Below are positions 1-5,356 of a DNA stretch of 18,743 nt, piece after piece (within the stretch, counting starts at the first letter, position 1; the number at the start of each line of letters is the position of its first letter). The stretch is from contig CAZICK010000075.1 in NCBI GenBank assembly GCA_964537505.1, positions 1 through 18,743 of the forward strand. The letters are read 5' to 3'. Position numbers and translations under genes: made by a program. Source of the stretch: DAINBT01 sp036732785. GTDB lineage: Bacteria > Planctomycetota > Phycisphaerae > Sedimentisphaerales > SM23-30. The notes beneath the pieces are model-generated. The model made no database searches and was not told where the DNA came from. It saw only the letters and a list, made by a program, of their open reading frames with translations.

Positions 1-61
1 CCAGTCATTTTTTGGCATATCCATGTACAGATTCTTATGAGGAGCCGATTATATAATACTA

Positions 62-93
62 TCGCATATTACAATATGATTTGTATTATGCGA
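62..93. repeat. Long inverted repeat (hairpin) upstream of thiS
   Basis: Two 13-base arms at 62-74 and 81-93 pair at 12 of 13 positions (TCGCATA/TATGCGA outer arms, TACAA/TTGTA inner arms, one T-T mismatch) around a 6-base loop. No T-run follows on the plus strand, so it is not a typical rho-independent terminator. It could be an operator or the end of an upstream transcript. Function unknown. Confidence 0.5.
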
Positions 94-203
94 GAACCAT
101 TTGTAGCTTTGCACCCAATAAATCATAAACCTCCATACATTAAGGGTATATAAAAACATGCAACAATGCCGTCCCAAAGGAGGCGTATGGGGTGAGGGGG
201 CAC

Positions 204-232
204 TTGATCTGTCTTGCGGTGGGCTTTATAAT
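204..232 (+). promoter_or_regulatory. Sigma70-like promoter for thiS-thiG-helicase
   Basis: A -35 box TTGATC (204-209) and a perfect -10 box TATAAT (227-232) are separated by 17 bases. This would start transcription about 30 bases before the thiS ATG. No TPP-riboswitch consensus is visible in the 267 bases upstream of thiS. The rest of 1-203 holds only the hairpin at 62-93 and no convincing gene. Confidence 0.6.
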
Positions 233-267
233 GGGATCGTCCATGGAATTTGATGCTGGGAGATGCG

Positions 268-465
268 ATGTTGATAAATGTTAATGGCAGGCAGATGGAG
301 GTTGCCGAAGGTATCACCGTCGGGCAGTTGTTGGAGGAACTCGCAGTTAAAGGACCGTTTGCGGTGGAACTGAATCGGCAAATATGCCCTAAGCGGTTGC
401 ACAGCCGGGAACAACTTGGCGATGGAGATGCTCTGGAGATCGTCACTATCGTCGGCGGCGGTTAA
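268..465 (+). CDS. thiS: Sulfur carrier protein ThiS
   Basis: This 65-residue ubiquitin-fold protein carries sulfur as a C-terminal thiocarboxylate for assembly of the thiazole half of thiamin. The sequence ends in the diagnostic VGGG with the Gly-Gly tail on which adenylation and thiocarboxylation occur. It starts MLINVNGR, which is typical of the family, and its length is normal. The ATG at 268 was chosen over the in-frame TTG at 250 and ATG at 253 because GGGAG (258-262) lies 5 bases before it and because the family starts at this point. The gene is followed after 37 bases by thiG, its direct partner. No thiF, thiH, thiO or thiE is in the window, so activation and the remaining thiazole steps must be encoded elsewhere or upstream. 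Confidence 0.9.
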   Translation: MLINVNGRQMEVAEGITVGQLLEELAVKGPFAVELNRQICPKRLHSREQLGDGDALEIVTIVGGG

Positions 466-502
466 TAAGTCTATATAGTATAATCAGTTACAGGAGTCAG
501 AT

Positions 503-1303
503 GTGATGACGGACCATGATACGCGATTGAAACTGGGACCATACGAATTTAAGAGCCGGCTTTTTGTCGGTACCGGTAAATATGCCAGCTTTGAGATTAT
601 GCAGAAGGCATTGGAAGCCAGCGGCTGTGAGGTGGTTACGGTAGCGGTTCGGCGGGAAAGGCTTTTCGATGGTCAGCATCGCAATATCCTTGATTTTCTC
701 GATCGTGATCGTTATACGCTGCTGCCCAACACGGCTGGTTGTTTTTCAGCGGAAGACGCGGTCCGCTGTGCTCTTCTGGGGCGTGAACTGCTGGAGCTGG
801 ATTGGGTTAAACTGGAAGTGCTCGCCGACAAGAAGACCCTTTTGCCCGATCCGCTGGGCACCCTTCAAGCCACGGAACAACTCGTCAAGGAAGGCTTTAC
901 AGTATTGGTTTACACAAACGACGATCCGGTAATGGCCCGGCGTCTGGAGGAGGCCGGCGCTACAAGTGTGATGCCTGCGGCCGCTCCTATCGGCTCAGGT
1001 CAGGGAATACTCAATCCCAACAATATCCGGATTATCCTCGAGCAGGCCAAGGTTCCGATCATTGTGGATGCCGGGGTTGGTACCGCCAGCGACGTAACCA
1101 TCGCCATGGAATTGGGGGCCGATGGGGTATTGCTCAACACCGGGGTGGCTTGCGCCCGGGATCCGGTAGGCATGGCGGAGGCGATGAAATGCGCTATCGA
1201 AGCCGGCCGTGCCGCTTTTCTGGCCGGTAGAATCCCCAAAAAGCTTTATGCCACCGCTTCATCTCCGCTGGAGGGGACCATAGCCTCAAATGTCCAAAAA
1301 TAA
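503..1303 (+). CDS. thiG: Thiazole synthase ThiG
   Basis: This cytoplasmic TIM-barrel enzyme condenses 1-deoxyxylulose 5-phosphate, dehydroglycine and ThiS-thiocarboxylate sulfur into the thiamin thiazole phosphate. The protein has 266 residues, which is normal. The motif DWVKLEVLAD holds the Schiff-base lysine (Lys103). The phosphate-binding barrel end is visible as VMPAAAPIGSGQG and IVDAGVGTASD, followed by ADGVLLNTGVA. An AGGAG at 492-496 serves either the GTG at 503 or the ATG at 506; the true start is one or the other. The last 14 bases overlap the start of the helicase gene, so the two are probably translationally coupled in one operon with thiS. Confidence 0.95.
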   Translation: MMTDHDTRLKLGPYEFKSRLFVGTGKYASFEIMQKALEASGCEVVTVAVRRERLFDGQHRNILDFLDRDRYTLLPNTAGCFSAEDAVRCALLGRELLELDWVKLEVLADKKTLLPDPLGTLQATEQLVKEGFTVLVYTNDDPVMARRLEEAGATSVMPAAAPIGSGQGILNPNNIRIILEQAKVPIIVDAGVGTASDVTIAMELGADGVLLNTGVACARDPVGMAEAMKCAIEAGRAAFLAGRIPKKLYATASSPLEGTIASNVQK

Positions 1304-3329
1304 GCGTATCGATCCCGTCTGGTTTCTGGGGCCGCAGGGGCCGGTTGCTCAACAGTTGAGCAACTATGAAATGCGCCCTCAACAAATTCGGTTAGCACAG
1401 GCCATAGACAAAGCTTTTGAACAATCGTCTCACCTGATTGCCGAGGCGGGCACCGGTATCGGTAAAAGCTTCGCTTATATAATCCCCGCGGTGAGCCACG
1501 CGCTGAAGAATAAACAAAAAGTCGTCATCAGTACTTATACGATTTCACTGCAGGAACAGCTTGTGTACAAGGATATCCCTTTTATCCAGGACGCCTGCGG
1601 TGTGAAATTCGTCGCCACGCTGGTCAAGGGAAGGAGCAATTACCTTTGTTGGCGACGTCTGGAGCAGGCCCGCAAACGAGGCCCAACGCTTTTTGACGAT
1701 AGCGCTCATATCGATCTGGTCGAACAAATAAGGTTTTGGGCATTGGAAACGCAGGATGGATCGCTCAGCTCTTTGCAGTTCGTTGTGCCAATGGCGGTAT
1801 GGGAGATGGTCTGCAGTGACAATAACACCTGTATGGGGCACCATTGTGATCATAACAACACGTGCTTTTATCAGTTGGCACGACGCCGTATGTTCGGCTG
1901 CGATATTATGATCGCCAATCATGCGATGCTTTTTTCCGATCTGGCTCTGCGTCAGCAGGGTGGTAAGATACTGCCCAATTTCAAGCTTGTCGTTCTGGAT
2001 GAGGCACACAATATCGAGAATGTGGCCGGCAACCATTTTGGTCTGCGCTTGAGCAATTTTCAGGTCGGCTTTATGCTCAACAGGCTGTTCAATCCCAAAA
2101 CAGAAAAGGGCATCCTCGCCACTCATCGCGACCAGGTGTCCATGGCGTTGATCTCCAAGGCCCATCAACAAGCCGACACATTCTACAACGAAATACTCGA
2201 ATACAGATGTTCCCAGCAATCATCCGGTGGTAACGGCCGAGTAAGGAGACCGAATTGCTTTGCCAATGTGCTAAGCGGTCCCCTAATCGCGCTGGGCGAG
2301 AATCTGAACAAACTGGCTAAGTCATGCGGCGATGAGCAGGACCGGTTGGAAATCAATTCTTATGGACAGCGCTGCCGCGATTTTGCCGCCGCAACACATT
2401 CGTTCGTCACCCAAAATATCAAGGATAACGTCTATTGGACCGAAGTTGGCTGGCGCCACAGCAATCCGCGTGTGGTGATTTGCGCTGCGCCACTGCATTT
2501 GGGGGCGACCCTGCGGCAGGTTCTCTTTGAACCATTCGATTCTGTAGTTATGACCAGCGCCACGCTGAGTACTTCTGGTAACCAGGACGACAGCAGCGAT
2601 AACAAAAGTGACGGCAAAGGATTTGATTTTTTCACTTCGCGGCTGGGGTTGGATGAGTTTCGGACTGTACAACTAGGCTCGCCTTTTAACTATTCCCAAC
2701 AGGTGACCGTTTATGTGGAGTCGCATTTGCCCGAACCGAACCGGCAGGAAGGGGAGTTTCTCATCGGCGCTGTCGCGGCGATCAAAAAATATCTGCTGCA
2801 GACCCAGGGCAAGGCCTTTGTATTGTTTACCAGTTTCAAACAACTGAACCAGGCGGCCGCCAATCTGGAGGATTTCTGCCGTGAGCACGAACTGATACTG
2901 CTGATTCAGGCAAAAGGAAAAGACCGCTCTTCTCTGCTGGATCAGTTTCGCTGTAATATCAACAGCGTCTTACTGGGAACCGACAGTTTCTGGCAGGGCG
3001 TTGACGTGCCTGGAGAAAGCCTAAGCAATGTTATTATCGTCAAACTGCCGTTTTCGGTACCGGACCATCCTTTGCTGCAGGCCCGGCTCGAACAGATCAA
3101 GTCTCAGGGCGGAAATCCTTTTTTCGATTATCAGTTGCCGGAGGCGATACTCAAATTCAAACAGGGATTCGGCCGACTGATTCGTACCAGGACAGACACG
3201 GGAATTGTGGTCGTTCTCGACCCGCGGGTGATCACCAAAAACTACGGCAGGGCGTTCCTCGATGTCCTGCCGAGATGCCCGGTAAAGATCGTCAAAAGCC
3301 CCGCTTCCAACATACCGGAAAATTATTAG
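1290..3329 (+). CDS. dinG: DinG/XPD-family Fe-S ATP-dependent DNA helicase, with a C-terminal tail supplied by an insertion
   Basis: This is a superfamily 2 helicase of the XPD/DinG type, 679 residues, expected to unwind DNA 5'-3' in repair or R-loop removal. Walker A EAGTGIGKS is at residues 52-60 and the DEAH box is at 237-240 (VVLDEAHN). Four cysteines, C120, C181, C186 and C192, have the x4 and x5 spacing of the DinG Fe-S cluster. Motif VI is QGFGRLIRTR near residue 630. There is no N-terminal exonuclease domain. The gene starts inside thiG. Its last 28 coding bases (3302-3329, ASNIPENY plus stop) lie just past a 56-bp sequence that is repeated at 5279-5334. There the same reading frame continues as a different short tail (VAHREK). 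The present C-terminus was therefore probably delivered by the inserted cassette. The exact subfamily name (DinG versus YoaA) is less certain than the family. Confidence 0.9.
   Translation: MSKNKRIDPVWFLGPQGPVAQQLSNYEMRPQQIRLAQAIDKAFEQSSHLIAEAGTGIGKSFAYIIPAVSHALKNKQKVVISTYTISLQEQLVYKDIPFIQDACGVKFVATLVKGRSNYLCWRRLEQARKRGPTLFDDSAHIDLVEQIRFWALETQDGSLSSLQFVVPMAVWEMVCSDNNTCMGHHCDHNNTCFYQLARRRMFGCDIMIANHAMLFSDLALRQQGGKILPNFKLVVLDEAHNIENVAGNHFGLRLSNFQVGFMLNRLFNPKTEKGILATHRDQVSMALISKAHQQADTFYNEILEYRCSQQSSGGNGRVRRPNCFANVLSGPLIALGENLNKLAKSCGDEQDRLEINSYGQRCRDFAAATHSFVTQNIKDNVYWTEVGWRHSNPRVVICAAPLHLGATLRQVLFEPFDSVVMTSATLSTSGNQDDSSDNKSDGKGFDFFTSRLGLDEFRTVQLGSPFNYSQQVTVYVESHLPEPNRQEGEFLIGAVAAIKKYLLQTQGKAFVLFTSFKQLNQAAANLEDFCREHELILLIQAKGKDRSSLLDQFRCNINSVLLGTDSFWQGVDVPGESLSNVIIVKLPFSVPDHPLLQARLEQIKSQGGNPFFDYQLPEAILKFKQGFGRLIRTRTDTGIVVVLDPRVITKNYGRAFLDVLPRCPVKIVKSPASNIPENY
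3246..3301 (+). repeat. 56-bp direct repeat, left copy (attL-like), inside the helicase gene
   Basis: This 56-base segment is repeated at 5279-5334 with one difference: C at 3257 corresponds to T at 5290. In the helicase frame that difference is silent (TTC or TTT, Phe). Both copies contain a perfect GGCAGG...CCTGCC inverted repeat with a 14-base loop (here 3246-3251 and 3266-3271). The pair brackets 2,033 bp of extra DNA, the pattern left by integration of a mobile element into the 3' end of a gene. No integrase or transposase lies between the copies. Confidence 0.9.
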
Positions 3330-3357
3330 AGCCACACGTTTGCTCACATAAACTAAT

Positions 3358-3376
3358 CAAAAGCCCAAGCTTAGGC
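3358..3376 (-). terminator. Possible weak rho-independent terminator of the dGTPase cassette
   Basis: Read on the minus strand, about 12 bases past the dGTPase stop, GCCTA-AGCT-TGGGC forms a short stem with one U-G wobble, followed at once by TTTTGATT. The stem is only 5 pairs, so efficiency is doubtful. Its descending arm and T-run share the 11-mer TCAAAAGCCCA (plus strand 3357-3367) with the right repeat copy (5325-5335). Confidence 0.35.
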
Positions 3377-3388
3377 AATACGTGGACG

Positions 3389-4564
3389 CTAAACAGTAGA
3401 TTGAGGTACAAATAGTTCCTGAAAGGACTGGACAGCAAAGTTGTCTGTCATGCCGGCGATGAAGTCAAACACAATCAGGCCATCAGGCGTAGCTGAAGTG
3501 TATATTTTTTTCATGTCTTCCGTGACAAATTGTTTGAAGACCCGGTAAACATCGGTTTCGGAGAAAATATCGGTTTTCTTTGGAGAAGTATCAACAAAAC
3601 GGTTTGTGGATTTTAGTGTTTTGAGAAGAATATCAAATAACGACCGGAGGGTACGATCAGCATGGTCGTAATAACGTTTGGCTCTTTTGCTATTGTATAT
3701 ATATTTGTAATTGAATTTTAATAATTGTTTCAAAAGGCGACCTGTGTTTGGCGATAAGGTCAAGCAGCTCTTGCCAAAACTGTTCGTGACCAAATCTTCC
3801 AGGAAAGTTCCGATCATTGCGCCGTTGTTTTTGCCTAAAGCCTTGACAAGTCCGTTGGAGACGTCTGCTTTTTTTATAACTTTCGTTGCGATAGCATCTT
3901 CTATGTCTCTGCCTGAATATATTATCTTATCGACCATGCGCACGACACAACCTTCCATTGTGCAGGGCAAACCTGCTTTTTCCCGAGAGCTTATGGAGTC
4001 TAAATCTTTCATGGATTCATTTGGTTTAATGGTGTAACTCCTCCGATCTTCGCCACAATGGGAGATAATACCATCTCTAACTGCCCATGTCAGATTAAGC
4101 CCGGGGGCCTCGCGATCGAGTTTAGCAATATAATCCACTACACGAAGGCCATAGATTTCATGTTGAAAGCATGGTAGTATCTTTTCTCGTTTCGCAATTT
4201 TATCAAGAATTTTTTCGCCATCATGACCGAAAGGGGCGTGGCCGATGTCATGGGCCAGTGCGATAGCCTCGGCGAGATCTTCGTTCAGGCCAAGGCAGCG
4301 GGCAACGGTTCGGGATGCGGAAGCTACATGTAAAACATGTTCCATTCGCGTACAAACATGGTCATTGCGAGGAAAGAAAAACACTTGTGTTTTGTGTCTT
4401 AAACGGCGGAATGCCTGCGAATAGATGATTCGGTGGATATCGCGTTGGAAGTCAGTACGAAAGCGATCCGTTCGTAGTTGTTTTGTTCTTTTTTGATATT
4501 TCTTGTCTAAGCACGCGTACGGACTGGCGAACAGTTTGTTTTCTGGTCTTCGGAAGTCTGGCAT
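3389..4564 (-). CDS. dGTPase-type HD-domain deoxynucleotide triphosphohydrolase
   Basis: The family cleaves dGTP (and sometimes other dNTPs) to the deoxynucleoside plus tripolyphosphate. This 391-residue protein has the expected length. The N-terminal block RIIYSQAFRRLRHKTQVF is the dGTPase hallmark. The HD metal ligands appear as H76 (TRMEHVLHVA), H105-D106 within ALAHDIGHAPFGHDGE (with H109 and H114), and D212 (RMVDKIIYSGRDIEDA). It is soluble and cytoplasmic. GGAGAGG lies 4 bases before the ATG at 4564, and the conserved N-terminus supports that start even though it lies 58 bases inside the upstream gene. The long overlap implies translational coupling with the deoxyribosyltransferase-like gene. 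Both genes sit within the repeat-bounded insertion. It could be a housekeeping salvage enzyme, but the mobile context favours a conflict or defence role. Confidence 0.9.
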   Translation of the reverse strand: MPDFRRPENKLFASPYACLDKKYQKRTKQLRTDRFRTDFQRDIHRIIYSQAFRRLRHKTQVFFFPRNDHVCTRMEHVLHVASASRTVARCLGLNEDLAEAIALAHDIGHAPFGHDGEKILDKIAKREKILPCFQHEIYGLRVVDYIAKLDREAPGLNLTWAVRDGIISHCGEDRRSYTIKPNESMKDLDSISSREKAGLPCTMEGCVVRMVDKIIYSGRDIEDAIATKVIKKADVSNGLVKALGKNNGAMIGTFLEDLVTNSFGKSCLTLSPNTGRLLKQLLKFNYKYIYNSKRAKRYYDHADRTLRSLFDILLKTLKSTNRFVDTSPKKTDIFSETDVYRVFKQFVTEDMKKIYTSATPDGLIVFDFIAGMTDNFAVQSFQELFVPQSTV

Positions 4565-5178
4565 ATTACCTCTCCAAATAGGTTTACTAAGAGCAAAGCA
4601 AGTTCACTAGAGCTTCTTTTTGACAACAATGAGTCTCTAATGGCCTTGCCTTTGGTTTGTGCGTCATCGAATAAACTTGAAGAATTTGCCAACCCATTAT
4701 GCTTCATTTCGACAAATTTCCGGTCAAAAACAGACGAAAGCCGTTCATATTCGGCAACGTATTCAAAATTGGAAAGTCCCAGCAATAAAGGATTGCAATT
4801 GCCTTGAACGAGCGAACGGGTGTCCGAATTAAAAATGACAAGTGCCTTACCGTGTGACCAGGCTATTCCCGCTTCAACCATTGCGCCTTCATCGGGGACA
4901 CGGCCATTCATGTTAACTACGATCCCGTGGCTATCCATAATCTCGAAGACATCGAGTGAGAAGATAGCTCGATTAACAATAGCTGAAGCATCTTCGGCAG
5001 AAAGTTTTTGATTCCTAAGAACAGGTAAAATCTTAGCCAGTTCAAGGCCGTCCCTGTGTGGAAGAAATACCTTATAGCCGGCCCTCTCAAGTGCCTTAGC
5101 AATAGAAGACATATCTTCACGTTCTTTTGGGTTGAATAAGGGGCCAGCACAATATATCTTGTATAAGTGTCTGTCCAT
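4507..5178 (-). CDS. Nucleoside 2-deoxyribosyltransferase-like protein
   Basis: The family cleaves the N-glycosidic bond of deoxynucleosides, or of 5'-deoxynucleotides in some branches, through a glutamate-linked deoxyribosyl intermediate. It then transfers the sugar to another base or to water. This 223-residue cytoplasmic protein opens with the typical IYCAGPLFNPKER strand-loop. It has D82 in FEIMDSHGIVVNM and the signature GRVPDEGAMVEAGIAWSHGK (residues 92-111), whose E102 is the likely nucleophile. The last 60 or so residues are not recognisable and partly overlap the dGTPase start. GGAGAG lies 5 bases before the ATG at 5178. It is the first gene of a two-gene transcript with the dGTPase. 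Substrate cannot be read from the sequence; acting on the dGTPase product deoxyguanosine is a reasonable inference. Confidence 0.8.
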   Translation of the reverse strand: MDRHLYKIYCAGPLFNPKEREDMSSIAKALERAGYKVFLPHRDGLELAKILPVLRNQKLSAEDASAIVNRAIFSLDVFEIMDSHGIVVNMNGRVPDEGAMVEAGIAWSHGKALVIFNSDTRSLVQGNCNPLLLGLSNFEYVAEYERLSSVFDRKFVEMKHNGLANSSSLFDDAQTKGKAIRDSLLSKRSSSELALLLVNLFGEVICQTSEDQKTNCSPVRTRA

Positions 5179-5217
5179 AACAACTCTCCTGGATTTTCCA
5201 TAAGAATATCAAAATAT

Positions 5218-5246
5218 AGGATACAATAGTGGTTTCCGAAAAGCAA
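5218..5246 (-). promoter_or_regulatory. Candidate promoter of the dGTPase cassette
   Basis: On the minus strand a -35 TTGCTT (plus 5241-5246) and a -10 TATCCT (plus 5218-5223) are 17 bases apart, about 35 bases before the first ATG. The match is moderate. It lies wholly inside the inserted DNA, so the cassette appears to bring its own promoter. Confidence 0.4.
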
Positions 5247-5255
5247 GGATAATCT

Positions 5256-5270
5256 ATACCCAATGGGTAT
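5256..5270. promoter_or_regulatory. Palindrome ATACCC-AAT-GGGTAT, possible operator
   Basis: Perfect 6-base arms around a 3-base centre sit 9 bases upstream of the candidate -35 box and 8 bases inside the right repeat. The position suits an activator or repressor site, or an element-end recognition site. No family is recognised. Confidence 0.35.
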
Positions 5271-5278
5271 GATAACCA

Positions 5279-5334
5279 GGCAGGGCGTTTCTCGATGTCC
5301 TGCCGAGATGCCCGGTAAAGATCGTCAAAAGCCC
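5279..5334 (+). repeat. 56-bp direct repeat, right copy (attR-like)
   Basis: This is the second copy of the segment at 3246-3301, identical at 55 of 56 positions and including the internal GGCAGG...CCTGCC inverted repeat (5279-5284 and 5299-5304). Its last 10 bases also encode the end of the convergent M50/HlyD gene, which stops at 5325-5327. This makes it the ancestral chromosomal copy of the helicase 3' end. Confidence 0.9.
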
Positions 5335-5356
5335 AGTCGCACATCGGGAGAAATAA
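5279..5356 (+). pseudogene. Orphaned original 3' end of the helicase gene
   Basis: Read in the helicase frame, the right repeat encodes the same 18 residues as in the gene (GRAFLDVLPRCPVKIVKS). It continues P-VAHREK to a TAA at 5354-5356, giving 25 residues with no start codon or RBS. This looks like the helicase tail before the cassette arrived, left behind downstream of it. The tail overlaps the convergent M50/HlyD gene by about 32 bases, so the two genes were probably originally tail-to-tail. Confidence 0.75.

Noticed and set aside
158..253. 31-codon plus-strand ORF upstream of thiS
   Set aside because: Weak RBS at poor spacing, no recognisable product, and the good thiS promoter lies inside it.
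1..267. TPP riboswitch before thiS
   Set aside because: The THI-box consensus (CTGAGA and ACCTGATC-type blocks) is not found; only a promoter and a hairpin are visible.
1545..2219. 224-codon minus-strand ORF opposite the helicase gene
   Set aside because: Antisense shadow of a clear helicase; the translated product resembles nothing and lacks an RBS.
3302..5278. Integrase, transposase or insertion-sequence terminal inverted repeats inside the cassette
   Set aside because: Only the two nucleotide-metabolism genes fit, and the cassette ends show no matching inverted repeats, so it is not called an insertion sequence.
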